A stretch of 35,726 nt of DNA, taken from contig CACXBN010000186.1 of the NCBI GenBank assembly GCA_902765885.1, forward strand, positions 1-35,726, given 5' to 3'. The notes under the pieces are model-generated. The model worked only from the letters and a program-made list of their open reading frames with translations. It searched no databases and had not been told where the DNA came from. This DNA is from an uncultured Ruminococcus sp. (GTDB lineage Bacteria > Bacillota > Clostridia > Oscillospirales > CAG-272). Position numbers and translations under genes: made by a program. Positions within the stretch are counted from its first letter, which is position 1. Every line of letters begins with the position of its first letter. Shown here piece after piece: positions 8,423 through 17,704 of this stretch.

Positions 8423-10288
8423 ATGGCATATTTGGAAAACATAAATACACCTGATGACATCAAGCGTCTGAACACAGAGGAGCTCGAGGTCCTGGCTGAG
8501 GAAATCAGAGAGAAGATAATAGAGACAGTTGCGGCAAACGGAGGTCACCTTGCTTCCAATCTCGGCATAACGGATGTAACTGTTGCTCTGCATAAATCAT
8601 TCTCATGCCCGGATGACAGTCTCATTTTTGATGTCGGCCATCAGGCATATGCTCACAAGCTGATAACCGGAAGATATAATGATTTTAAAACACTTCGAAA
8701 AGCCGGAGGCGTGACAGGGTTTACTAACAGAGATGAAAGCAAATACGATTTTGCGACATCAGGCCACTGCGGAACGTCTCTTTCAATGGCAATAGGCGTT
8801 GCCGAAGCCAATAAGCTTGCCGGATCCGAAAACTGGGCAGTGGCTGTAATAGGCGACGGATCGCTGACAAACGGAATGGTCTATGAGGGACTTGAACAGC
8901 TGAAGGATAAGAATCTCAGAGTGATGGTTATTCTCAATGACAACGAAATGTCCATTTCAAAAAATGTCGGCGGAATATCACAGTATCTTTCAAAAATAAG
9001 GACCAGCGAAGGGTATTTCGGCTTTAAACTGGGACTCAAAAAATTCTTTTCAAAAGTTCCTCTTATAGGAAAAGGACTTATAAAAATCGCCACCAGCATA
9101 AAAGAGTTTATAAAGAGACTGTTCGGAGCACAGACCATATTTGAAAAACTCGGACTTGAGTATATAGGCCCCGTGGACGGAAACGATCTAAAAAAACTTC
9201 TGGCGGTGATTGAAGAGGCTAAACAGAAAAAATGTCCCGTTTTGGTCCATGTTAAAACCATAAAGGGACTTGGTTATGGACCTGCTGAAGTCAACCCCGA
9301 AAAATATCACAGTACGGGTGGATTTGAAATAGACAGCAAATCGGAAACACGACCTGTGAGACCGAAAACTTTCACAAATGCTGTTTCCGAACTCATAACA
9401 GCCGAGGCTGGAACAGATGAAAGAATAGCGGCAATAACTGCTGCGATGTCAAGCGGATGCGGCCTCGGATCCTTTGAAAAAGAGAATCCCGAAAGATTTT
9501 TTGATGTGGGAATCGCCGAGGAGCATGCCGTGACATATGCTGCAGGACTTGCGATGGGAAGTCATGGAAGAATTATCCCGTTCCTTTTCATGTATTCCAC
9601 TTTTACTCAGCGTGTGTTTGATCAGCTGTGGCATGACATCGGTCTTCAGATAACGGAAAAAAATGACTGCCATATCGTTTTTATGGTCAGTCATGCAGGG
9701 CTGATAGAAGGAGACGGCGTCACCCATCAGGGAATATACGACCTTTCACTCATATCAATGGTGAACGGAACCACCATTTATTCTCCTGACAATTTTGAAG
9801 CGCTTAACAGGTCTTTCAGAGATTCGCTTTCAGGTAAAGGCTTATGTGTAATAAGATATCCGAAGGGAACGGAAGCGGAGTACAAACATACGGTGTTTGA
9901 AGACCATGACACATGGAAAGTCAGCACAACGGGTGAAAAATCCGGTACGGTAGTCATCACATACGGAAGAATATCCGAAAATGTAGCACAGGCATGTGAT
10001 AAGTGCGGATGCAAAACTGTTGTTTTGCGCCGACTCAAGCCGCTTCCGGACGATGAGACATTTATTGAACTGGTTAAAGGATCGAAAAAGCTTATTGTGA
10101 TAGAAGAGGTCATTCGCCGCGGAGGACTTGGCGATTATTTCCTCGAATCATATAGTGAGAAAAATATCAGTGTGAAAGCGATTGACGATACATTTGTTCC
10201 CAGCGGGGACTTGAACAGTCTGTATAAACACTGCGGACTGGATGTAGAATCGCTGTCCGGCTGGATAGGTAAATGCATGAGGGAATAG
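8423..10288 (+). CDS. dxs: 1-deoxy-D-xylulose-5-phosphate synthase
   Basis: A thiamine-diphosphate enzyme that condenses pyruvate and glyceraldehyde 3-phosphate, the first step of the DXP/MEP route to isoprenoids, and also feeds thiamine and pyridoxal synthesis. At 621 residues it has full length. Visible motifs are GGHLASNLG (about 40-48, with the phosphate-binding His), DVGHQAYAHKL (70-80), and the thiamine-diphosphate signature GDGSLTNG (144-151) through NDNEMSIS (172-179). The transketolase central domain has the catalytic Glu in IAEEHAVT (364-371), and the transketolase C-domain lies beyond about 490. GDGSLTNG is a mild variant of the common GDGAxTxG. The gene lies 74 bases behind dnaB and 19 before the nitroreductase, so it may be read through from the operon upstream or from a promoter I could not identify. 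Confidence 0.97.
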   Translation: MAYLENINTPDDIKRLNTEELEVLAEEIREKIIETVAANGGHLASNLGITDVTVALHKSFSCPDDSLIFDVGHQAYAHKLITGRYNDFKTLRKAGGVTGFTNRDESKYDFATSGHCGTSLSMAIGVAEANKLAGSENWAVAVIGDGSLTNGMVYEGLEQLKDKNLRVMVILNDNEMSISKNVGGISQYLSKIRTSEGYFGFKLGLKKFFSKVPLIGKGLIKIATSIKEFIKRLFGAQTIFEKLGLEYIGPVDGNDLKKLLAVIEEAKQKKCPVLVHVKTIKGLGYGPAEVNPEKYHSTGGFEIDSKSETRPVRPKTFTNAVSELITAEAGTDERIAAITAAMSSGCGLGSFEKENPERFFDVGIAEEHAVTYAAGLAMGSHGRIIPFLFMYSTFTQRVFDQLWHDIGLQITEKNDCHIVFMVSHAGLIEGDGVTHQGIYDLSLISMVNGTTIYSPDNFEALNRSFRDSLSGKGLCVIRYPKGTEAEYKHTVFEDHDTWKVSTTGEKSGTVVITYGRISENVAQACDKCGCKTVVLRRLKPLPDDETFIELVKGSKKLIVIEEVIRRGGLGDYFLESYSEKNISVKAIDDTFVPSGDLNSLYKHCGLDVESLSGWIGKCMRE

Positions 10289-10307
10289 ATTATACAGCGG
10301 GGAAACA

Positions 10308-10973
10308 ATGGATAATATTGAAGCAATTAAATTGAGACATTCGGTAAGAGACTATTCGGACAAGCCCGTTGAGGGAGAAACTCTTCTTGAGCTTGCCACG
10401 ATTATTGATGAATGCAACAAGGTGAGCGGGCTGCACCTTCAGCTTGTCAGGAATGAACCTAAGGCATTTGATTCCGCCCTTGCTCATTATGGCAAATTCA
10501 GCGGAGTATGCAATTACATAGCACTTGTCGGGCGTTCTATGCCTGAATATGCAGAGAAGTGCGGATATTACGGAGAAAAGATAGTAATAGAAGCTCAGAA
10601 AATGGGACTCAACACCTGCTGGGTGGCGCTGACTTTCAAAAAGATGCCGAATGCATACAAAATCAGAGCAGGTGAAAAACTATACGGCGTAATTGCGGTA
10701 GGATACGGTAATTCCAGCGGGTGGCCGCATCGTTCAAAAAAAGCCGAAAAGGTAAGCAATCTCAATGATGATTCACCGGAATGGTTCAAGAAGGGTGTTG
10801 AAGCTGCTCTTCTGGCACCGACTGCGATGAATCAGCAAAAATTCCGTCTGACGCTAATCGGTAACAAGGTTGAGGCGAGAGCGGGTTTCGGTCCGTACTC
10901 AACGGTCGATCTCGGAATAGTGAAGTATCACTTTGAGCTCGGATCCGGCAAAGGCCGTGAAGTTTGGAGATGA
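10308..10973 (+). CDS. Nitroreductase-family flavoprotein (TM1586-like)
   Basis: A 221-residue protein starting with the nitroreductase signature AIKLRHSVRDYSDKPV, where the conserved Arg and Ser contact FMN. It has two nitroreductase-like halves: the first covers about 1-115 and contains MGLNTCWVALTF, and the second contains EAALLAPTAMNQQKFR (about 164-179) and ends in a Gly-rich stretch. This layout fits the putative TM1586-type subfamily, in which one chain mimics the usual dimer. The substrate is unknown; reduction of quinones, nitro compounds or flavins is possible. Nothing ties it functionally to dxs beyond the 19-base gap. It is the last rightward gene before the convergent tRNA-Arg terminator. 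Confidence 0.85.
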   Translation: MDNIEAIKLRHSVRDYSDKPVEGETLLELATIIDECNKVSGLHLQLVRNEPKAFDSALAHYGKFSGVCNYIALVGRSMPEYAEKCGYYGEKIVIEAQKMGLNTCWVALTFKKMPNAYKIRAGEKLYGVIAVGYGNSSGWPHRSKKAEKVSNLNDDSPEWFKKGVEAALLAPTAMNQQKFRLTLIGNKVEARAGFGPYSTVDLGIVKYHFELGSGKGREVWR

Positions 10974-10976
10974 AAT

Positions 10977-11004
10977 AAAAAAACCGACACACTGTGGTGT
11001 CGGT
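10977..11004 (-). terminator. Intrinsic terminator of tRNA-Arg
   Basis: On the minus strand, ACCGACAC and GTGTCGGT form an 8-bp stem around a six-base loop, followed directly by seven T. It starts eight bases after the tRNA 3' end. On the plus strand the stem follows the nitroreductase stop but has no T-run. Confidence 0.92.
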
Positions 11005-11011
11005 AAGATGA

Positions 11012-11084
11012 CGCGCCATACAGGATTCGAACCTGTGGCCTACCGGTTCGTAGCCGGGCACTCTATCCGCTGAGCTAATGGCGC
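11012..11084 (-). tRNA. tRNA-Arg(ACG)
   Basis: A 73-base cloverleaf: acceptor GCGCCAT/ATGGCGC, D-stem GCTC/GAGT, anticodon loop CTACGAA giving anticodon ACG, T-stem ACAGG/CCTGT with loop TTCGAAT, and discriminator G. The first anticodon-stem pair is a C/T mismatch. CCA is not encoded. The A at position 34 is expected to be edited to inosine by TadA, so it reads CGU, CGC and CGA. Confidence 0.96.
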
Positions 11085-11103
11085 ATCTTTTGTCAGCGGG
11101 AAT

Positions 11104-11132
11104 ATAATATCACAACCGGTTGCCTTTGTCAA
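11104..11132 (-). promoter_or_regulatory. Promoter of tRNA-Arg
   Basis: On the minus strand, a perfect TTGACA (11127-11132) and TATTAT (11104-11109) are separated by 17 bases. The start site is expected near 11097, about 13 bases before the mature tRNA. Confidence 0.88.
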
Positions 11133-11169
11133 TAAGAATAACAAAAAACATGGCGACCATTAATGTGCT

Positions 11170-11203
11170 GCATGTGCTGCGGATGATATATTTAGCACCA
11201 TGC
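11170..11203 (+). other. Stem-loop in the region upstream of the tandem-activase gene
   Basis: GCATGTGCT (11170-11178) pairs with AGCA-C-CATGC (11194-11203) with one bulged C and a 15-base AT-rich loop. A short direct repeat, GTGCTGC, overlaps it. I find no good -35/-10 pair for the downstream gene in this 183-base gap, so this element may be part of its control region. Confidence 0.35.
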
Positions 11204-11256
11204 GGAAATAGGATTTGATGCATATAACAGCATATCTTTCGAAATGGAATACCGAC

Positions 11257-11261
11257 GGAGG
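11257..11261 (+). promoter_or_regulatory. Shine-Dalgarno site that selects a TTG start
   Basis: GGAGG six bases before the TTG at 11268. The upstream in-frame ATG at 11244 has no Shine-Dalgarno site and would place this motif inside the coding sequence. Confidence 0.75.
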
Positions 11262-11267
11262 GGAAAG

Positions 11268-14200
11268 TTGTTTACATATAAAGCCGGAGTCGATATCGGC
11301 TCTACCACGATAAAACTCGTAATTCTTGATGAGAAAAACAAACTGATATTCGGAGAATACAGACGCCATTTTGCCCACATTCAGGAAACCTTCACGGAAC
11401 TGCTGAAGGAAGCCAGGGATAAATTCGGCGAATGTGCACTGACTATGATGATTACCGGGTCAGGCTCCATTAATCTCGGAAAGGCTCTGGGAATTCAGTT
11501 TATACAGGAAGTCGCTGCAGTGTCTGAGGCTCTCAAAAAGACAGCTCCGCAGACCGACGTTGCAATAGAGCTTGGCGGCGAAGATGCCAAAATCATATAT
11601 TTTGACGGTGTTAATGTTGAAGAGCGCATGAACGGTGTGTGTGCCGGGGGTACGGGATCTTTTATAGATCAGATGGCGGCTCTTCTTCAGACGGACGCAG
11701 AAGGACTGAATAAAGCAGCCGAGAACTATACGAAAATATACCCTATCGCTGCACGCTGCGGCGTTTTCGCTAAGACTGATATACAGCCGCTTATAAACGA
11801 GGGTGCTGAGACGTCAAATCTTGCGGCCTCTGTTTTTCAGGCTGTTGTGAGCCAGACAATATCAGGACTCGCATGCGGGAGACCGATAAGAGGATGCGTC
11901 GCATTTTTAGGCGGACCACTTCATTTTTTACCGGAACTGAAAAAAGCCTTTATAAGAACACTCGGATTAACCGAAGAGAACATAGTCGATCCGGAAAACT
12001 CGCATTTGTTTGCCGCAATGGGCGCTGCAATGGAGTCTGTCGAGAGTGAAAAAACAGAAATATCCGCTCTCATTTCAAGACTTGAGAGCGGCATTTCAAT
12101 GCAGTTTGAAATTAACAGACTGTCGCCGCTTTTTGAGTCAGACGAAGAATATGATGAATTCGTTTCAAGGCATGAAAAATCCGTAGTGAAAAAAGGCATA
12201 CTCTCGGATTATTCTGGAAACTGCTTTCTCGGCATAGATGCCGGATCAACCACCACGAAGCTTGCGCTTATCGGAGAAGAAGGAGAGCTACTCTATTCTT
12301 TTTATACAAGCAACATGGGCAATCCCGTAAAGACAACAATGAAGGCCCTTGCGGAACTGCGTGACATGATGCCGAAAGGAGCCGTTATAGCGAGAGCCTG
12401 TTCGACAGGATACGGAGAAGCACTTCTGAAGACGGCATTCGCGCTTGACGAAGGTGAAGTCGAAACAGTGGCGCACTGTACGGCCGCATCATTTTTTGAA
12501 CCCGAAGTTGACTGCGTGCTTGACATCGGCGGTCAGGACATGAAGTGCATAAGACTGAAGAACGGTGTCGTCGACAATATAATGCTCAATGAAGCATGCT
12601 CATCCGGATGCGGTTCTTTTATAGAAAATTTTGCAGTTTCTCTGGGCTATACTGCCGAAGAATTTGCGGCTCAGGCGCTTCTTGCAAAGCATCCCGTCGA
12701 TCTTGGCACAAGATGCACGGTATTCATGAATTCAAATGTGAAGCAGGCACAGAAGGAAGGAGCAACCGTTCCGGACATTTCTGCAGGACTTGCCTATTCG
12801 GTAATAAAGAATGCACTGTTTAAAGTCATCAAGCTGGGGACAGCCGAGGAACTCGGAAAGAAGATTGTGGTTCAGGGAGGCACGTTCCATAACAGGGCGG
12901 TTTTGAGAGCATTTGAAAAAATTGCCGGAGTCGATGTGGTATGCCCGGACATATCGGGAATCATGGGTGCTTTCGGTGCAGCGCTTCTCGCTCGCGGCAA
13001 CTATGACGGCCGTGAATCGTCTATGCTTCCTCTCGACGACATTGAGAACCTGAAATATGAATCCACATCTGCCAGATGCGGCAGATGTTCCAACAACTGC
13101 ATGCTGACGGTAAGCACGTTTCCCGGAGTCAACGGAGAAAAATCCAGACGGTATATTTCAGGAAACAGATGTGAGAGGCCGCTGGGAGGAGACTCAAAAA
13201 CCAAGGCTCCGAACATGGTTGAATATAAACTGAAAAGAATTTTCGATTATGAACCCCTGAAGGAGGGAGAAGCAAAAAGAGGTATCATAGGAATACCCAG
13301 AGTTCTCAACATATATGAAAACTATCCTTTCTGGGCGACGTTTTTTAAAGAACTCGGCTTCAGAGTCGTTTTGTCTCCCCTTTCCGGAAGAAAAATATAT
13401 GAGCTTGGAATGGAATCGATTCCGTCAGAGTCTGAATGCTATCCTGCCAAGCTTGCTCACGGACATGTCCAGTGGCTGATAAACAATGGAATTGAAACGA
13501 TCTTTCATCCATGTGTTTTCTATGAAAAACAGGAAACCAAAGGTGCTCAGAATCATTTCAATTGTCCTATCGTTGTGTCCTATCCGGAAAACTTAAAAAA
13601 CAATGTTGAAGCAGTTGCTGACGGCAATGTCAGATACATCAGACCTTTCATGGCATTCACAGACAAAAAAACCGTGAAAAACAGGATGAGGGAACTGTGC
13701 GTCAAGGAATGGAATATAGATTCCCGAGAAACTGACAGGGCCGTGGACTTGGCATGGAATGAGCAGATAAAGGCAAAAGATGATATAAGGCATAAGGGCA
13801 GAGAACTGCTTGATAAGATGACAGCAGACGGAAGCCGCGGGGTTGTTCTTGTAGGAAGACCGTATCATGTCGACCCTGAAATTAATCACGGAATTCCCGA
13901 AATGATAGCATCTTATGGCCTGACCGTCTTCACTGAGGACAGCATCCCCGTCGATTTTGAACCTTCAAGACCGCTCAGAGCTAATGACCAGTGGGTCTAC
14001 CATTCAAGGATGTATACTGCTGCTGAATTCGTAACAAAGAGAAATGATCTTGAGCTCATACAGCTCAATTCATTCGGATGCGGTCTGGATGCGGTAACAA
14101 CGGACCAGGTGAATGAGATCCTTTCAAAAAGCGGAAAACTCTATACTCTTTTGAAAATAGATGAGGTTAATAACCTTGGGGCTGCAAGAATAAGGATAAG

Positions 14201-15566
14201 AAGCCTCTTATCGGCAATGAATACCAGAAAAGAAAACGGAATCGTCGCCGAAACTGTCAGCAGGCCCTATGAAAGAGCGGAGTTCACAAAGGAAATGAAA
14301 GAGGAAGGTTACACCATTCTTGCTCCTCAGATGAGTCCGATACATTTTGACATACTCGAACCAGCCTTCAAGAAGCACGGATATAATGTCGTCATACTTG
14401 ATAATTCCAACCGCAACGCGATTGACACCGGGCTGAAGTTTGTAAATAATGATGCATGTTTCCCTTCAATAACCGTTGTGGGACAGATAATGGATGCCGT
14501 ACTGTCCGGAAAATACAATACTGACAGACTGGCAATAATGATGACACAGACCGGAGGCTGCTGCAGGGCAAGCAATTATGTCGGTTTTATCAGAAGAGCT
14601 CTGGAAAAAGTAAATCTTACACACATTCCCGTGATTTCTCTGAACATGAACGGAATGGAGAAAAACCCTGGATTCAAACTGACTCCCGGCATGATCATCG
14701 ACGGGGCGAAAGCGGTTGTTTACGGTGACCTCATCATGAGATGCCTTTATCGGGTAAGACCGTACGAAAAGACCAAAGGTTCCGCGGAAGAGCTCCATGA
14801 CAAGTGGACAAAAATCTGCATAGATTCCATAGTCAATCCCGATACCAAATACAAATACGGTAAAATCTGCAGGGGGATAGTAAAGGATTTTGACAATCTC
14901 CCCATAGACGAAAAACTGGTCAAACCCAGAGTGGGGATCGTAGGGGAGATATTAGTTAAATATATGCCTCTTGCCAACAACAATCTTGTGAAAGTCCTTG
15001 AAAGAGAAGGGGCAGAGGTGGTTGTTCCTGATCTTCTGGATTTTATGAACTACAGCATATACAATAATTACTACAAGCACAGATACCTTGGAAAAAGCTG
15101 GATCTTTTCGGCTGTTGCCGCTGTAGGCATCAGGGCCATAGACAGTATAAGAAAAGCAGCGGTTGATGCACTTAATCTGAGCAGAAGATTTGCGTCTCCG
15201 AAGCCAATAGCGGAAAAAGCTGAACTAGCCAAACCGATTCTGTCTCTCGGAAATCAGTACGGAGAAGGATGGTTCCTTACAGGAGAAATGGCGGAGCTTC
15301 TGACATCTGATGTTCCCAATATTGTATGCATACAGCCGTTCGGTTGTCTTCCAAACCATGTTGTAGGAAAAGGTGTCATAAAGGCCCTCAGAAAAACATA
15401 TCCACAGGCGAATATCGTAGCCGTGGATTATGATCCAGGCGCAAGCGAGGTCAACCAGCTTAACAGAATCAAGCTGATGCTCTCTTCAGCTAAAAAAAGC
15501 ATCAGGGAGAAAATGGAAAAATGCTCGGATCCGTATGGAAAGCACCTTGAACCCGATTTGACATAG
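11268..15566 (+). CDS. Giant 2-hydroxyacyl-CoA dehydratase activase-type protein (tandem BadF/HgdC domains plus DUF2229 and dehydratase-like C-terminus)
   Basis: This 1432-residue protein fuses two acetate-kinase-fold ATPase domains of the BadF/HgdC activase family to a long cysteine-rich region (DUF2229 and 2-hydroxyacyl-CoA dehydratase-like). Numbered from the TTG: nucleotide-binding GVDIGSTTIK at about 7-16 and GIDAGSTTTK at about 322-331. The paired Cys that hold a bridging [4Fe-4S] cluster in HgdC are present in both domains, C125/C164 and C444/C483. The C-terminal part has CGRCSNNC (604-611), ECYPAK, HPC, FGCG, GGCC (1098-1099) and PFGCLPNH. Relatives are widespread in anaerobic Firmicutes; their substrate is unknown. 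By analogy ATP drives low-potential electron transfer, but no separate HgdA/HgdB partner lies nearby, so dehydration of an acyl-CoA is only a guess. An esterase gene follows after 18 bases. Confidence 0.88.
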   Translation: MFTYKAGVDIGSTTIKLVILDEKNKLIFGEYRRHFAHIQETFTELLKEARDKFGECALTMMITGSGSINLGKALGIQFIQEVAAVSEALKKTAPQTDVAIELGGEDAKIIYFDGVNVEERMNGVCAGGTGSFIDQMAALLQTDAEGLNKAAENYTKIYPIAARCGVFAKTDIQPLINEGAETSNLAASVFQAVVSQTISGLACGRPIRGCVAFLGGPLHFLPELKKAFIRTLGLTEENIVDPENSHLFAAMGAAMESVESEKTEISALISRLESGISMQFEINRLSPLFESDEEYDEFVSRHEKSVVKKGILSDYSGNCFLGIDAGSTTTKLALIGEEGELLYSFYTSNMGNPVKTTMKALAELRDMMPKGAVIARACSTGYGEALLKTAFALDEGEVETVAHCTAASFFEPEVDCVLDIGGQDMKCIRLKNGVVDNIMLNEACSSGCGSFIENFAVSLGYTAEEFAAQALLAKHPVDLGTRCTVFMNSNVKQAQKEGATVPDISAGLAYSVIKNALFKVIKLGTAEELGKKIVVQGGTFHNRAVLRAFEKIAGVDVVCPDISGIMGAFGAALLARGNYDGRESSMLPLDDIENLKYESTSARCGRCSNNCMLTVSTFPGVNGEKSRRYISGNRCERPLGGDSKTKAPNMVEYKLKRIFDYEPLKEGEAKRGIIGIPRVLNIYENYPFWATFFKELGFRVVLSPLSGRKIYELGMESIPSESECYPAKLAHGHVQWLINNGIETIFHPCVFYEKQETKGAQNHFNCPIVVSYPENLKNNVEAVADGNVRYIRPFMAFTDKKTVKNRMRELCVKEWNIDSRETDRAVDLAWNEQIKAKDDIRHKGRELLDKMTADGSRGVVLVGRPYHVDPEINHGIPEMIASYGLTVFTEDSIPVDFEPSRPLRANDQWVYHSRMYTAAEFVTKRNDLELIQLNSFGCGLDAVTTDQVNEILSKSGKLYTLLKIDEVNNLGAARIRIRSLLSAMNTRKENGIVAETVSRPYERAEFTKEMKEEGYTILAPQMSPIHFDILEPAFKKHGYNVVILDNSNRNAIDTGLKFVNNDACFPSITVVGQIMDAVLSGKYNTDRLAIMMTQTGGCCRASNYVGFIRRALEKVNLTHIPVISLNMNGMEKNPGFKLTPGMIIDGAKAVVYGDLIMRCLYRVRPYEKTKGSAEELHDKWTKICIDSIVNPDTKYKYGKICRGIVKDFDNLPIDEKLVKPRVGIVGEILVKYMPLANNNLVKVLEREGAEVVVPDLLDFMNYSIYNNYYKHRYLGKSWIFSAVAAVGIRAIDSIRKAAVDALNLSRRFASPKPIAEKAELAKPILSLGNQYGEGWFLTGEMAELLTSDVPNIVCIQPFGCLPNHVVGKGVIKALRKTYPQANIVAVDYDPGASEVNQLNRIKLMLSSAKKSIREKMEKCSDPYGKHLEPDLT

Positions 15567-15584
15567 AGAGGTGCGGAAACAAGA

Positions 15585-16238
15585 GTGAAAACACACTACC
15601 TGAGGAAAAGAAACAGCATTAATGTATTGATCCAGATCATCGACCCTCATGAACTTGAAACGATGGAAGACGAGATTTGTGAGATAGAGAGAAGAGCCGA
15701 AACCGATGATTTTGATTTCATTGCTGTGGAGACGGACAGCTGGAACACGGATCTGTCTCCATGGGAGGCACCGGCTGTGCTTGGAAGCGAAGGATTCGGA
15801 GCCGGAGCCCGAAAAACTCTCGAGTACATAAGAGAAAATGTCGTGCTGCCTATCAATACCGGCGGCAACAAAAACATTATCGTCGGAGGATATTCTCTTG
15901 CAGGTCTCTTTGCGCTCTGGGCTGTATGTGAAACTGACTGCTTTCGCGGAGCAGCGGCAGTGTCGCCGTCAGTATGGTTTCCGGGATTCACGGATTATTT
16001 CAGAAACAAAAAAGTTGAGACCGAAAAAATCTATCTCAGTCTCGGAAAGAGAGAGGAAAATACAAGGAATCAAGTGATGGCAAAAGTGGGGTCTTCCATC
16101 AGAGAAGTATATCAGGCTTTGAATGAGAAAAAAATAAAGTCTGTTCTCGAGTGGAATGAAGGAAACCACTTTACAGAACCGGAAATAAGAACAGCCAGGG
16201 GGTTCTCCTGGCTGATCGGACAAAAAGCAGGCCCGTGA
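15585..16238 (+). CDS. Alpha/beta-hydrolase, Fes/IroE-like putative esterase
   Basis: A 217-residue cytoplasmic alpha/beta-hydrolase without a signal peptide. The nucleophile elbow is GYSLAG (about 105-110), followed by a hydrophobic helix and AAVSPSVW, the pattern of the putative-esterase family that includes Fes and IroE. The likely catalytic His is in GNHF near residue 195; the acid residue is unclear. The protein is shorter than typical Fes, with a minimal core and no N-terminal domain. Translation appears to start at GTG. The nearest Shine-Dalgarno-like sequence, AGAGG, is 13 bases away, so initiation may be coupled to the preceding activase gene. The substrate is unknown. The last codons form one arm of the terminator at 16230-16252. 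Confidence 0.75.
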   Translation: MKTHYLRKRNSINVLIQIIDPHELETMEDEICEIERRAETDDFDFIAVETDSWNTDLSPWEAPAVLGSEGFGAGARKTLEYIRENVVLPINTGGNKNIIVGGYSLAGLFALWAVCETDCFRGAAAVSPSVWFPGFTDYFRNKKVETEKIYLSLGKREENTRNQVMAKVGSSIREVYQALNEKKIKSVLEWNEGNHFTEPEIRTARGFSWLIGQKAGP

Positions 16239-16252
16239 TCGTCTCACGGGCC
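16230..16252. terminator. Bidirectional terminator between the esterase and flotillin genes
   Basis: GGCCCGTGA (16230-16238) pairs perfectly with TCACGGGCC (16244-16252) around a five-base loop. It serves the convergent genes. The minus-strand side is followed by TGC and then five T; the plus side has only a weak T-rich tail. The esterase stop codon is inside the left arm. Confidence 0.75.
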
Positions 16253-16259
16253 TTGTCAT

Positions 16260-17669
16260 TTATGCGGATTTCTCGGTATCCGCTTTTTCCTCGGTTTCTT
16301 TTACCTCAGGATTCACCTGAGTTCCCAGAAAGGCCGGAATCTGAATGCCCGCCATCTTCATTGTGTCGCTGAGAGGGGGAATCGCCTTCATCATATTTGA
16401 GAGAAAGTTTGCTGTGGTGGAAGTTTCACCGGAACCACCCATGGAATCCCAGACCGTGATCTTGTCAATCTGAAGGTTCTTGATGGCCTCGACCTGAATC
16501 TTCGTAAGCTCTTCAATCTTGTCAACAAGCATCATCTGGATGGCTGCGCTGGTATCTCCGCCTGCTGCTGCCACTACTTTTGCATAGCCCTCAGCCTGTT
16601 TTTCAAGAATTTCCTGAATACCTCTTGCCTGTGCTTCCATAGTTGCATATATTGCATCTGCTTCACCTTTTGCACGACGTCTTTTCTGCTCAGCCTCAGC
16701 TTCGGCTTCAAGTTCTTTTCTTTCTTTTTCTATCTTTGCTGCAGTGATGATATCTGCCTGTCTGGTTGCAAACTCTCTGTCTGCACGTGCTTTTTCAGCC
16801 TGCTGCTCGGCTGCGTATGCTTCTTCAAGCGCTTTTGCAGATGCTATTTTTTCTGCTGCTGTTGCTCTGCGCTGTGCCTCAGCCTCTTTTTCACGTCTGA
16901 GCGCATTTGACATTGCTACCTGTGCAAGGGATTCGTTTTCACCCTTTATTGCAGTTGCGTTTGACTCTGCGACACTGATCCTCTGGTCTTTGAGCGCACT
17001 TGCCTCGCCTATGGAACCTTCTCTGTTTCTCTCGGCAACTGATTTCTTGGCATCGTTGATAGCCTTTGCCGCAGCCTCTTTTCCAAGAGCCTCTATGTAA
17101 CCTGACTCGTCAGTGATGTCTGTAACATTGACGTTTATCAGTCTGAGACCTATCTTTTTTAGTTCGGTTTCAACATTGTGGGAAACAGCTTCAAGAAATT
17201 TGTCCCTGTCGGTGTTGATCTCTTCAATATCCATAGTAGCTATTACAAGACGGAGCTGTCCGAATATGATGTCTTTTGCTAGCTCCTGGATTTCACCGAG
17301 TTTTAATCCGAGAAGTCTTTCGGCGGCGTTTTGCATGACTCCAGGCTCTACTGAAATACCAACTGTGAATCTGGAAGGAACGTCAACTCTGATATTCTGA
17401 TGAGACAGAGCGTTTGTAAGGTCTACATTGATAGACATCGGGGTAAGATCCAGATATTGATATGACTGAATAACCGGCCATATGAATGCCGCTCCTCCAT
17501 GGATGCATTTTGCGGATCTTGTGGAACCATCGGAATTCGTTCCAACTTTACCATATATGACAAGCACTTTGTCAGAAGGACATCTGCGATATCTTGAGAG
17601 TACCACAAGTATCATTGAAAACACTACAAGTGCAATCACTATGATTGCTATAATTGCTGATTCTGGCAT
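16260..17669 (-). CDS. Flotillin-family SPFH-domain protein (FloT-like)
   Basis: A 469-residue membrane scaffold protein of the flotillin group, which organises ordered membrane microdomains. The N-terminal hydrophobic helix is at about 5-26, the SPFH/band-7 domain at about 27-200, then a long Ala/Glu/Lys-rich coiled coil (about 200-370) with EA-rich repeats. The C-terminal region is less ordered and ends in a charged tail. Length and layout resemble B. subtilis FloT (YuaG) more than the shorter FloA. Upstream on the same strand, 35 bases away, is an OB-fold NfeD-like protein, matching the yuaF-yuaG pairing known from Bacillus. The start is well supported by AAAGGAGGG seven bases before the ATG. 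It is the last gene of a three-gene leftward operon. Confidence 0.93.
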   Translation of the reverse strand: MPESAIIAIIVIALVVFSMILVVLSRYRRCPSDKVLVIYGKVGTNSDGSTRSAKCIHGGAAFIWPVIQSYQYLDLTPMSINVDLTNALSHQNIRVDVPSRFTVGISVEPGVMQNAAERLLGLKLGEIQELAKDIIFGQLRLVIATMDIEEINTDRDKFLEAVSHNVETELKKIGLRLINVNVTDITDESGYIEALGKEAAAKAINDAKKSVAERNREGSIGEASALKDQRISVAESNATAIKGENESLAQVAMSNALRREKEAEAQRRATAAEKIASAKALEEAYAAEQQAEKARADREFATRQADIITAAKIEKERKELEAEAEAEQKRRRAKGEADAIYATMEAQARGIQEILEKQAEGYAKVVAAAGGDTSAAIQMMLVDKIEELTKIQVEAIKNLQIDKITVWDSMGGSGETSTTANFLSNMMKAIPPLSDTMKMAGIQIPAFLGTQVNPEVKETEEKADTEKSA

Positions 17670-17704
17670 TTTATTGCCCTCCTTTGATTAATATTATATT
17701 TGAT

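Noticed and set aside
11244..11246. ATG as the start of the tandem-activase gene
   Set aside because: It has no ribosome binding site, whereas GGAGG precedes the TTG at 11268 by six bases and the protein then begins at the conserved activase fold.
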